46,865 nucleotides of DNA from Lysobacterales bacterium (GTDB lineage Bacteria > Pseudomonadota > Gammaproteobacteria > Xanthomonadales > SZUA-5): assembly GCA_022841325.1 (NCBI GenBank), contig JALHRS010000043.1, forward strand, positions 1 to 46,865, given 5' to 3'. Shown piece after piece: positions 25,044 through 32,938 of this stretch; position 1 is the stretch's first letter; each line of letters begins with the position of its first letter. Both the position numbers and the translations under genes were made by a program. Below the pieces are notes generated by a model, which had not been told where the DNA came from, did not search any database, and was given only the letters and a program-made list of their open reading frames with translations.

Positions 25044-25895
25044 TCAGCGTATCTTCGCCAGTATCCCGTCCAGCTCATCCAGGCTGTTGTAGCTGATCAC
25101 CAGCTTGCCGCGGCCTTTGGGGCCTTGCTGGATGGCTACGCGCGCGGCCAGGCGCTCGGACAGCTCGGTTTCCAGGCTCTGGACATTGGCGTCGCGGCGT
25201 GGCGCGGCCTTGGCTTTGGGCTGGGTCTGAGCCTTGCGGGCCTCGGCTTCGAGTTCGCGCACGCTCCAGCCCTGCTCTGCGGCCTGATGGGCCAGGCGCA
25301 CCTGCAGCAGCGTCGGCAGCGTCAGCAGCGCGCGGGCATGGCCCATGTCGATGCGCTTGGCTTCGAGCAGCTTGCGGGCTTCCGGCGCCAGTTCCAGCAG
25401 GCGCAGCAGATTGCTGACCGCGGCGCGCGAGCGGCCGACGGCGTCGGCGGCGTCCTGATGGGTCAGATCGAATTCATCGATCAGCCGCTTCAGCGCCTGC
25501 GCTTCTTCCAGCGGATTCAGATCTTCGCGCTGGATGTTCTCGATCAGCGCGATGGCAATCGCGGACTGGTCGGGGATATCACGGACGACCACCGGGATCT
25601 CGTTGAGCCCGGCCTGTTGCGCCGCGCGCCAGCGGCGCTCGCCGGCGATGATCTCGTAGCGATCGGCGCCGATGCGGCGCACCACCACCGGCTGGACCAC
25701 GCCATGGGCGCGGATCGACGCGGCCAGTTCGGCCAGACGCTCCGGGTCCATGCCCGTGCGCGGCTGGTACTTGCCGGGCTGCAGGCTCTCGATGGGCAGC
25801 GTGCTCAGCGATTCCGCTGGCGCTGTTTCCAGCTGCGCGGCGTCGCCGAGCAGGGCGTCCAGGCCGCGGCCGAGTCCGCGTTTCTTGGCTGACAT
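25044..25895 (-). CDS. parB: Chromosome partitioning protein ParB
   Basis: A 283-residue CTPase and DNA-binding protein that loads at parS sites and organises the origin region for segregation. It has the N-terminal KKRGLGRGLDALLG box, the CTP-binding/nuclease-like domain with GERRWRAAQQAGL and ENIQREDLNPLEEA, a helix-turn-helix (THQDAADAVGRSRAAVSNLLRLL) and the C-terminal dimerisation part (VISYNSLDELDGILAKI). An AAGGAT sequence precedes the ATG at 25895. The parA stop lies 7 bases upstream, so parAB is an operon. No consensus parS (TGTTTCACGTGAAACA) was noticed in this window. Confidence 0.94.
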   Translation of the reverse strand: MSAKKRGLGRGLDALLGDAAQLETAPAESLSTLPIESLQPGKYQPRTGMDPERLAELAASIRAHGVVQPVVVRRIGADRYEIIAGERRWRAAQQAGLNEIPVVVRDIPDQSAIAIALIENIQREDLNPLEEAQALKRLIDEFDLTHQDAADAVGRSRAAVSNLLRLLELAPEARKLLEAKRIDMGHARALLTLPTLLQVRLAHQAAEQGWSVRELEAEARKAQTQPKAKAAPRRDANVQSLETELSERLAARVAIQQGPKGRGKLVISYNSLDELDGILAKIR

Positions 25896-25902
25896 GTACG
25901 AC

Positions 25903-26697
25903 TTATCCTTGGGTTCCGGCGCGTTGCGCCGCCTGTTCGCGTTCGTGGCGCAGGATTTCTCCCGCCAGGCCGAGGTAGGCCACGGCGCCGCGTGAATCGC
26001 GATCGTATTGGGTGATGGGTTGCCCATGGCTGGGCGCTTCGGCCACGCGCACATTGCGCGGCACGATGGTACGGAAGACCTTGTCGCCGAAATGCTTGAG
26101 CAGCTGCCCGGAGACTTCATTGCCGAGGTTGTTGCGAACATCGAACATGGTGCGCAACAGACCTTCGATCTGCAAGGCCGGATTGACGCTGGCCTTGACC
26201 GCCTTGATGGTGTCGAGCAGCGCGGTCAGACCGTCGAGCGCGTAGAACTCGCACTGGATCGGGATCAGCACGCTGTCGGCTGCGGTCAGCGCGTTCAGCG
26301 TCAACACGCCGAGCGAGGGCGGGCAGTCGATCAGCACATAGTGGTACTTGCTGCGGATCGGGGCCAGCAACTGCTTCAGCCGCATTTCCCGACCCGGCGC
26401 CGGCATCAGCCGCACTTCGGCCGCGGTCAGATCACCATTGCCCGGCAGCAGATCGTAGCCGGCCTCGACGTGACGCAGGGCCTGCTCGATCGGCACCTCG
26501 TGCAGCAGCACCTCGCAACCGGAGGGCTTCGATTCCTTCTTGGGGATGCCCGAGCCCATCGTGGCATGGCCCTGCGGGTCGAAATCGATCAGCAGCACGC
26601 GCCGCCGCGCCTCGGCCAGCGCCGCTGCCAGGTTGACGCAGGTGGTGGTCTTGCCGACCCCGCCCTTCTGATTGGTGACTGCGATGATTTTGGCCAT
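25903..26697 (-). CDS. parA: Chromosome partitioning ATPase ParA (Soj)
   Basis: A 264-residue deviant-Walker ATPase that positions ParB-bound origins. The N-terminus MAKIIAVTNQKGGVGKTTT contains the deviant Walker A with its signature lysine. DFDPQGH is the A' motif and YVLIDCPPSLG the Walker B. No N-terminal helix-turn-helix extension is present, so it is the chromosomal Soj type. It forms an operon with parB. The gene usually found upstream in proteobacteria (rsmG/gidB) is absent here: upstream lies a 364-base repeat region, then prlC. Confidence 0.95.
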   Translation of the reverse strand: MAKIIAVTNQKGGVGKTTTCVNLAAALAEARRRVLLIDFDPQGHATMGSGIPKKESKPSGCEVLLHEVPIEQALRHVEAGYDLLPGNGDLTAAEVRLMPAPGREMRLKQLLAPIRSKYHYVLIDCPPSLGVLTLNALTAADSVLIPIQCEFYALDGLTALLDTIKAVKASVNPALQIEGLLRTMFDVRNNLGNEVSGQLLKHFGDKVFRTIVPRNVRVAEAPSHGQPITQYDRDSRGAVAYLGLAGEILRHEREQAAQRAGTQG

Positions 26698-27061
26698 AGG
26701 GGCGCGATGCTACCCCAGCGCAGGCGAGCCCGGGCTCGGGGCTTTGAAGCGGGTTGTGGGTTGTGGGTTATCGGTTGTTGGTCAAGAGCGGCGCGGCGAC
26801 CTGCAGGAGCGGCCTGGCGTCGCGACCATTGTGTCGCTCGCCATCGCTACGGTCAGGTACTGCGGCGGCTTGTGATCAGTAGCGGAACGCAGAGAACGCC
26901 GAGGGGCGCAGAGAACGCGGAGAAGAGCCGATTTGGCCGATCTGCCTTCTCTGCATTCTTTGCGTTCTCTGCGCTCCTCTGCGTTCTCCGCGTTCCGCTT
27001 CTGGCCGCACTCCGCAGCACGGCCCCGGCGTCCTCTCGCAACCAAGAACCCCCCGAAGGCC
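26698..27061. repeat. Repeat region upstream of parA
   Basis: These 364 bases hold no gene. They must contain the parAB promoter, which I cannot identify, probably in 26698-26750. Then follow a GGGTTGT heptamer array (26751-26782), a GGAGCG-type REP (26803-26827), about 50 plain bases, a long inverted pair of nonamer arrays (26881-26999) and about 60 bases without clear structure up to the prlC stop. Confidence 0.7.
26881..26999. repeat. Inverted pair of nonamer arrays (AACGCAGAG type)
   Basis: The left arm (26881-26926) is built of degenerate 9-base units such as AACGCAGAG, AACGCCGAG and AACGCGGAG. The right arm (26946-26999) carries the reverse complements (TTCTCTGCG, TTCTCCGCG). About 20 unpaired bases separate them. 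The whole can fold as a long imperfect hairpin. A degenerate, single-orientation relative is at 21802-21829. Confidence 0.75.
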
Positions 27062-29098
27062 TCAGGCGGCGAGGCCGTAGCTCTGCAGCAGCGCATCGAC
27101 CTCGGGTTCGCGGCCGCGGAAGGCGGTGAAGGAGCTCAAGGCCGGGCGGGAGCCGCCGACGGCGAGCACTTCGCGGCGGAAACGCAGTCCGGTGTCGGCA
27201 TCGAGGATGCCTGCGGCCTCGAAGGCAGCGTAGGCATCGGCGGACAGCACTTCGGCCCACAGATAGCTGTAGTAGCCGGCGGCATAACCTCCGGCGAAGA
27301 CATGGCCGAAACTCATCGGGAAGCGATGCCAGCTCGGCGGCCGCAGCACCGAAACCTCGGCCCGGATCTGCTCCAGCAGTTCCAGCACCCGGGCGCCGCG
27401 GCTGGGTTCGAACTCCAGATGCAGGCGGAAATCGAAGAGCCCGAATTCCAGCTGCCGCACCAGGAACAGGCCAGCGTGGAAGTGGCGGGTGGCCAGCAGG
27501 CGCTGATACAGATCGTCAGGCATCTGCGCGCCGGTATCGACATGGGCGGTGATGCGGTCGAGGCCGACGCGGGTCCAGCAGAAGTTCTCCATGAACTGAC
27601 TGGGCAGTTCCACCGCATCCCATTCCACCCCGCTGATGCCGGAGACGCCCCGCGCCTCTACTTCGGTGAGCATGTGGTGCAGGCCGTGACCGAACTCGTG
27701 GAACATCGTGGTGACATCGTCGTGGGTCAGCAGCGCGGCCTTGCCGCCAACCGGCGGCGCGAAATTGCAGGTGAGATAGGCCACCGGCCGCTCCAGCCCG
27801 TCGCTGTGGCGGAAGCGCGTGCGGCAGACATCCATCCAGGCGCCGCCGCGCTTCCTGGCGCGGGCGTAGGCATCCAGATAGAAGGCGGCAACCACGCGCT
27901 CGTCGGCATCGACCAGTTCGTAGTAGCGCACATCGCCATGCCATACCGGCACCCCGGCGCGCTCACGCACGCGCACCCCGAACAGACTCTCGGTCAATTC
28001 GAACAGGCCGGCGAGCACCCGCGGCAGCGGGAAGTAGGGTTTGAGCTCCTCATCCGAGAGCTGGTAGCGCGCCAGGCGCAGCTTCTCGGACAGAAAGGGC
28101 ACATCCCAGGGCTGCAGTTCGTCGATGCCGTGCTCGCGGCCGAAATCGGCCAGATCGGCCAGCTCGCGTTCGGCGCCAGGACGCGCCCGGGTGACGATGT
28201 CGCGGAGGAAACCGAGCACCCGATCCGGCGTCGGCGCCATCTTGGTGGCCAATGACAACATGGCCGGATTGTCGTAGCCCAGCAACTGCGCGGCCTCGTG
28301 ACGCAGCGCCATGATCTGTTCGATGCGCGGCCCGTTGTCGAACTGGCCCGCCTGCGGGCCCTGATCGGAGGCCCGCGTTCCGAAAGCCCGATAGGCCTCG
28401 AAGCGCAGATTGCGGTCCTCGGCATAGGTGATGACGGCGTTGTAGACCGGGAACTGCAGCGTCAGCGCATGCCCTTCCAGTTCGTGATCCTTGGCGGCCT
28501 GCGCCAGCACCGCGCGTTCGGACTCGGGAATGCCGAGCAGTTCCTCCTCCTTGAGCGGGCGCACATAGGCATCGGTGGCATCCATCACCGCCTGCTCGAA
28601 GGCGGTTTCCAGTTGCGCCAGTTCCCGCGAGATGTCACGGAAACGGGTGCGCGCCGGCTCTTCCAGGGCCACGCCGGAGAGTTCGAAGTCGCGCAGTTCG
28701 TGCTCGATGACGGCCTTCTGGTCAGCGCGCAGCGCCGCGAAGGCGGCAGAATCACGCAAGCGCTTGAGCGCCTCGAACAGCCCGCGATGCTGTCCCAGTT
28801 CGCTGCTGAAATCGGTGATCCGGTCCAGCGCCTGTTGATAGACCTCGCGCAGGGCCTCGGAATCGGCCACCGAATGCAGATGGGTCACCGGACCCCAGGC
28901 GCGCTCCAGTGCGGCTTCCTCGGCCTCCAGCGGGGCCATCAGGGTTTCCCACGAGGGCGCGTCGGCGGCAGCGGCCACCAGCTCTTCGACCCGCGCACGA
29001 TAGCGCGCCAGGCAGGTATCGACCGCCGGCAGCACCTGGTCGGGCTGGATGCGGTCAAAAGCGGGGAGGGCAAGGTCTTCCAGCAGCGGGTTGGTCAT
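27062..29098 (-). CDS. prlC: Oligopeptidase A (M3 family metallopeptidase)
   Basis: A 678-residue cytoplasmic zinc peptidase that degrades oligopeptides and cleaved signal peptides, close to the 680 residues of Escherichia coli OpdA/PrlC. The active-site motif HEFGH is at 467-471, with the third ligand region downstream (SGVEWDAVELPSQFMENF). The frame is open far upstream, but the ATG at 29098 gives the standard MTNPLLEDLALPAF N-terminus; an ATG at 29107 would add three residues. No strong Shine-Dalgarno sequence is visible. It stands alone between two repeat-rich gaps. Confidence 0.93.
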   Translation of the reverse strand: MTNPLLEDLALPAFDRIQPDQVLPAVDTCLARYRARVEELVAAAADAPSWETLMAPLEAEEAALERAWGPVTHLHSVADSEALREVYQQALDRITDFSSELGQHRGLFEALKRLRDSAAFAALRADQKAVIEHELRDFELSGVALEEPARTRFRDISRELAQLETAFEQAVMDATDAYVRPLKEEELLGIPESERAVLAQAAKDHELEGHALTLQFPVYNAVITYAEDRNLRFEAYRAFGTRASDQGPQAGQFDNGPRIEQIMALRHEAAQLLGYDNPAMLSLATKMAPTPDRVLGFLRDIVTRARPGAERELADLADFGREHGIDELQPWDVPFLSEKLRLARYQLSDEELKPYFPLPRVLAGLFELTESLFGVRVRERAGVPVWHGDVRYYELVDADERVVAAFYLDAYARARKRGGAWMDVCRTRFRHSDGLERPVAYLTCNFAPPVGGKAALLTHDDVTTMFHEFGHGLHHMLTEVEARGVSGISGVEWDAVELPSQFMENFCWTRVGLDRITAHVDTGAQMPDDLYQRLLATRHFHAGLFLVRQLEFGLFDFRLHLEFEPSRGARVLELLEQIRAEVSVLRPPSWHRFPMSFGHVFAGGYAAGYYSYLWAEVLSADAYAAFEAAGILDADTGLRFRREVLAVGGSRPALSSFTAFRGREPEVDALLQSYGLAA

Positions 29099-29234
29099 GG
29101 GCGGCATCAGTCGAATAGATCGTCTCAGTCTATCTGAGGGCGGGTGCAGCTCAGGGCAAGGGGCGGGGGGAGGAGAATGGGTGGAGGGAAAAGGGGCACG
29201 GGGCACGGGAAAGGCCCGCACGGGGTGGGCTCTG

Positions 29235-29303
29235 GTGGGTCCAGACTTGTCTGGACGCTCCTGGCGGTGTGTCGGAAAAGCGTCCAGACAAGTCTGGACC
29301 CAC
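29235..29303. repeat. Inverted pair of TGGGTCCAGACTTG elements
   Basis: One copy (29235-29257) reads GTGGGTCCAGACTTGTCTGG and continues ACGC. Its reverse complement is at 29280-29303. The 22-base centre (TCCTGGCGGTGTGTCGGAAA and onwards) recurs, inverted, after the single copy at 38244. A more diverged copy (CCGGAC in place of CCAGAC) is at 21404-21432. Confidence 0.8.
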
Positions 29304-29372
29304 AAGAGCCCTCAGGATCCCCGGGTGCGCTGCGCTTACCCGGGCTACGGTTTGCCTTGGTCGAATCGTGTC

Positions 29373-29401
29373 GTCACGTAGGCCCTGCGGGCCAACGTGA
29401 C
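29373..29401 (+). repeat. GTCACGT hairpin, copy 2
   Basis: GTCACGTAGGCCC, loop TGC, GGGCCAACGTGAC: 12 of 13 pairs match. The tip GGCCC/GGGCC differs from the tips of the other copies yet remains paired. Confidence 0.75.
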
Positions 29402-29410
29402 CTACGAAAA

Positions 29411-29466
29411 CCCGCAGCCCGTGCCCCGTGCCCCCTTTCCCATGCCCCTTTACCCCCCGTGCCCCG
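29411..29466. repeat. GTGCCCC heptamer array overlapping the transglutaminase stop
   Basis: A degenerate heptamer array (GTGCCCC, CTTTCCC, ATGCCCC). On the minus strand it is a series of GGG-GGGGGG runs separated by 1-4 bases, with G-quadruplex potential. It crosses the TAA at 29450-29452, so the last residues of the adjacent protein (EPGHGG) are encoded by array units. Confidence 0.75.
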
Positions 29467-30343
29467 GCTCCAACGGTCTCACCGTGACCCGTTGCTCGCT
29501 GTGCTGCTCGCCGGCGCTGCGCAGGGCGCCCTTGATCGGCGAGACGTCGCTGTAATCGCGGCCGCGGGCGATGACGACGTGGTCGACGTCGGCGTACATG
29601 GCGTTGGTGGGGTCGTATTCGATCCAGCCCATGCGCGGGCCACACCAGAACTGCACCCAGGCGTGCATGGCATCGGCGCCTTCCAGGCGTGGTTTGCCCG
29701 GTGGCGGATTGGTACGCAGGAAGCCGCTGACATAGCCCGCCGGTATGCCGATGCTGCGCAGCGCGCCGATCATGATGTGGGCGTAGTCCTGGCAGACGCC
29801 ATGGCGCTGGGTGAAGGCCTCCAGCGCCGGGGTGTCGACGGTGGTCGCATCGGGGTCGAAACGCATGTCGCGATGCAGCGCCACGCCGATGGCCATCGCA
29901 CCATCGAGCACGCTGCGATCCGGCGCGCTGTGAGCCTGCGCATAGCGCTGGAACTGCGGATGCGGTGCCACCCGGGTGGAGGCACCGAGGAAGTGATGGG
30001 GCGCATCGCCGGCCAGGGAATGCACGGCACTGATCTGACCGGGAAGATCGGACAGCACAGGCGAACGGTCGATCGGCGCCGGGCCAGGGCGACGTTCGAC
30101 CTGCGCCCGCAAGCCCATCGTCACTTCGCTTTCGCTCGTCGCATAGGCGATCTCCAGCACCCGATTGCCGAAAAAGTCGACAAATTCGCGGCGCTCGGCA
30201 GGGGCTGGCGTGACCGTCACTTCGGCGGCGCGGACCGCCTGCCCGGGATCCAGCGCGCGCGGGCACAGGCGCAGCAGATAGCGGGCATGGTCGGCGCAAT
30301 GCGGATAGCGGTTGCGGATGCTGAGTTCGATGTCATAACGCAT
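29450..30343 (-). CDS. Transglutaminase-like cysteine protease (small)
   Basis: A 297-residue protein with an N-terminal bacterial transglutaminase-associated domain (SIRNRYPHCADHARYLLRLCP) and a papain-like transglutaminase core. The triad is visible as C184 (GVCQDYAH), H227 (AMHAWVQF) and D244 (EYDPTN). Members usually accompany ATP-grasp and alpha-E proteins and are thought to cleave or form amide bonds in a peptide product. It follows the ATP-grasp/alpha-E gene after 89 bases on the same strand. The start at 30343 matches the domain start (MRYDIEL); 30373 is an alternative. The last codons lie in a heptamer repeat. Confidence 0.82.
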   Translation of the reverse strand: MRYDIELSIRNRYPHCADHARYLLRLCPRALDPGQAVRAAEVTVTPAPAERREFVDFFGNRVLEIAYATSESEVTMGLRAQVERRPGPAPIDRSPVLSDLPGQISAVHSLAGDAPHHFLGASTRVAPHPQFQRYAQAHSAPDRSVLDGAMAIGVALHRDMRFDPDATTVDTPALEAFTQRHGVCQDYAHIMIGALRSIGIPAGYVSGFLRTNPPPGKPRLEGADAMHAWVQFWCGPRMGWIEYDPTNAMYADVDHVVIARGRDYSDVSPIKGALRSAGEQHSEQRVTVRPLEPGHGG

Positions 30344-30432
30344 GGCTGGCCGATGGACTCCTGCAACTCGCATGAATGAAACGGGGTTGGCGGCGCCGTT
30401 GTCCCCTCTCGAATCTGCCCACCGATCCGGGC

Positions 30433-32826
30433 TCAGCGCAGATAGGCAGTGGTCAGCGCGCTGGAGACCTGGCTGAGATCCAGCCAGATGCTGCGCAATG
30501 CGCCGGCATCCAGGGTATGCGCATGTTGCGCCCGCAAGTTGCGCCGCAGGCCCTGGGTCAGTGCCCGCAGCGGCGCATGGGCGATGGCTGCGGCGGCCGG
30601 CAGCAGCTGCACCTGCTCGTGTATCTGGTCCAGCTGGCTGCGCAGCGAGCGCGGATTGAGTTCGTCCAGCGCCAGCAGATCGATGACCGACTCGCGACTG
30701 ATGGCCACGCCATAGTGGCGCCGGTGCACCATGATGCTGTCGGCCACCTCCAGCGCCAGATGCAAGCCGCCATGGCGCGCGCCCGGCTCGGCGAACTCCG
30801 CCAGCAGATCGGCTGATCCCAGCGCTCGCTCCAAAGCTCTGCCGAGGCTCAGAAAACGCCAGCCGGTATAGCGATACATGTTCTCGTGGATCAGGCCGGA
30901 GAGCCCCGAGATCTTGCGCAGCAGCACGCCCATGGCGCGGGCGCCGTCTTCGCCCGGCTGGGCGGTGGGACGCAGCTGCGCCAGGGTCTTGCCCAGGTCT
31001 TTCAGCGCCAGCCAGGCGTCTACCGACAAACGATCGCGCACCTGGCCGGCGCAGTGCCGGGCCGAGTTCAGCGCCTGGCTCATGGCGTCGGGCACGGTTT
31101 CGTCCATGCGCATGCCCAGCCGTTCGACAAAACTCTCCAGCTGCGGCAACAGTGGATGCGGTTCGCGTCCCGACTCCGCCAGGCGCAGGTGATAGGCGCG
31201 GGCCAGACGTGCCAGACCCTCGAAGCGCTCGATGTAGCGGCCCAGCCAGTACAGGTTGTCAGCCGCGCGGGTCGGCAGGGAGATGGATTGCAGCCCCTGC
31301 CTCACTTCGGCACCGCCGCGGCTGTCGTCGAACTCGGCCGGATCGCGGCTCACGATCCAGACATCGGCGGCCGAACCGCCGCGCTGCATTGCGATCGAGG
31401 TGGCATCGGGGGAGTGCGCGATCCGGGCAAAGCCACCCGGCATCACCGTCCAGCCCTGCGCGGTGCGCGCCAGGAACACGCGCAGGCTCATCGGCCGCGG
31501 CACCAGACGACCGTCCTCGAAGGCCGGCGTGGTCGACAGCGTCAGCGCTTCCTGGCCGACCAGTTGGGCCCCGTTCTGGTCGATCCACTGCTGCAGATCC
31601 GCCTCATTCGGTTCCACCCAGCGACCACCGATGGCGGTCTGCGCGTCGACCTCGAAAGGCAGCCGCGTGGACCAGGCCGGGCCGATGATCATGCGCTCGG
31701 CATGGCGCTTGACCAGCTCCCGCTCGGGCGCATGGCCACACCACCAGGTGGCGATATTCGGCAGGGTCAGCGGCTTGCCGTTGAGCTGCTCGGCGATACG
31801 GGGGATGAAAGCCAGCAGGGCCCGGGCTTCGAGCACACCGCTGCCCAGAGCGTTGACCAGATCGACACCACCAGCCCGCAGCGTGCCCACCAGCCCGGTC
31901 GTGCCCAGCCGGGATTGCTCCTTGAGTTCCAGTGGATCGGCCCAGGCCGCGTCCAGACGCCGCCACAGCACCTCGATCGGCTGCAGGCCGGCCACCGTGC
32001 GCACCAGCAGACGGCCGTCGCGCACGGCCAGATCTTCGCCTTCGAGCAGCAGGATGCCGAGGTAGCGGGCGATGTAGGCCTGCTCGAAATAGGTGTCGTT
32101 GAGGGGCCCCGGCGTGAGCATGCCGATCAGACTCCGTGGATCCTGCCGCAGCCCTTCCAGGGCCGCACGGAAGTCGCGGAAAAAGCCCGACAGATGGTGA
32201 ACCCGGGATTGATCGTAGATGTCGGCGTAGACGCGCTTGGTCGCGATCCGGTTTTCCAGCGCAAAGCCGGCACCCGATGGCGCCTGGGTGCGATCGCCCA
32301 GCACCCACCAGCGCCCGCGCGGGCCGCGGCCGATGTCAAAGGCGATGAAGTGCAGATAGTGACCCGAACGCGGCCTGACACCCACCAGCGGCCTTAGCCA
32401 CTCCGGGTTGCCGGCGATCAGCTCGGCCGGCAGATGGCCATCGCGCACGAGTTGCTGGTCGCCGTAGAGATCGGCCGCGATGCGCTCCAGCAGATCGGCC
32501 CTTTCGATCAGGCCGGCGCAGATCCCGGCCCATTCCTGGCTGTCGATGACCACCGGCATGTGGCTGAGCGGCCAGTCGCGTTCGGCGTTGACCTGCTGGT
32601 CGTACTGACGGAAGAACACGCCGGCGTCCTGCAGATAGCGATCGCCGCGGAGCATGCGCTCCTGCAGTTGCTCCGGGGGCAGTGGCGCGATCTGCGCCAG
32701 CAATCGACCCCAGGCCGGACGCATCTGGCCCTGGCCGTCGAGCAGTTCATCGGACACCCCCGCCGGAGGGCGATAAGCGGCCAGAAGTCTGGCCAGATCA
32801 CTGCCGGCCGCGACCTCAACCGTCAT
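30433..32826 (-). CDS. Fused circularly permuted ATP-grasp and alpha-E protein
   Basis: A 797-residue fusion. Residues about 30-480 form a circularly permuted type 2 ATP-grasp ligase (former DUF404/DUF407): DRTQAPSGAGFALENR, LLEGEDLAVRDGRLLVRT, DLVNALGSGVLEARAL and PNIATWWCG are diagnostic. From about 505 the alpha-E domain (DUF403) follows, beginning SLPTRAADNLYWLGRYIER and ending LSQVSSALTTAYL. In many genomes these are two genes. Comparative analyses place them in predicted peptide-synthesis or tagging loci with transglutaminases and sometimes the proteasome-like Anbu peptidase; Anbu is not in this window. The reaction is inferred to be ATP-dependent amide ligation. Confidence 0.87.
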   Translation of the reverse strand: MTVEVAAGSDLARLLAAYRPPAGVSDELLDGQGQMRPAWGRLLAQIAPLPPEQLQERMLRGDRYLQDAGVFFRQYDQQVNAERDWPLSHMPVVIDSQEWAGICAGLIERADLLERIAADLYGDQQLVRDGHLPAELIAGNPEWLRPLVGVRPRSGHYLHFIAFDIGRGPRGRWWVLGDRTQAPSGAGFALENRIATKRVYADIYDQSRVHHLSGFFRDFRAALEGLRQDPRSLIGMLTPGPLNDTYFEQAYIARYLGILLLEGEDLAVRDGRLLVRTVAGLQPIEVLWRRLDAAWADPLELKEQSRLGTTGLVGTLRAGGVDLVNALGSGVLEARALLAFIPRIAEQLNGKPLTLPNIATWWCGHAPERELVKRHAERMIIGPAWSTRLPFEVDAQTAIGGRWVEPNEADLQQWIDQNGAQLVGQEALTLSTTPAFEDGRLVPRPMSLRVFLARTAQGWTVMPGGFARIAHSPDATSIAMQRGGSAADVWIVSRDPAEFDDSRGGAEVRQGLQSISLPTRAADNLYWLGRYIERFEGLARLARAYHLRLAESGREPHPLLPQLESFVERLGMRMDETVPDAMSQALNSARHCAGQVRDRLSVDAWLALKDLGKTLAQLRPTAQPGEDGARAMGVLLRKISGLSGLIHENMYRYTGWRFLSLGRALERALGSADLLAEFAEPGARHGGLHLALEVADSIMVHRRHYGVAISRESVIDLLALDELNPRSLRSQLDQIHEQVQLLPAAAAIAHAPLRALTQGLRRNLRAQHAHTLDAGALRSIWLDLSQVSSALTTAYLR

Positions 32827-32938
32827 CAGCCGCGCTCAACCGGGCTGCGAGTCGAGGACAGCGCTGCGGGTACTCGACATGGAATCGCCATTCCTCCTCC
32901 TCGCGCTGTCAGACCCCGTTCAAGCAGCCGCCCCGCCC

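Larger units (their letters stand above)
29099..29449. repeat. Composite repeat region upstream of prlC
   Basis: No gene is seen. The order is: a short prlC leader, a GGGGCAC heptamer/G-rich array (about 29159-29214), an inverted pair of TGGGTCCAGACTTG elements (29235-29257 and 29280-29303), a CCGGGTGCGC...CCGGGCTAC palindrome (29319-29349), a GTCACGT hairpin (29373-29401), and an oppositely oriented GTGCCCC array (29411-29466) that runs into the next gene. The outer arrays are thus inverted relative to each other. Confidence 0.75.

Noticed and set aside
25044..27061. parS sites or a replication origin near parAB
   Set aside because: No TGTTTCACGTGAAACA-like 16-mer and no cluster of DnaA boxes was noticed; the nonamer arrays do not resemble TTATCCACA.
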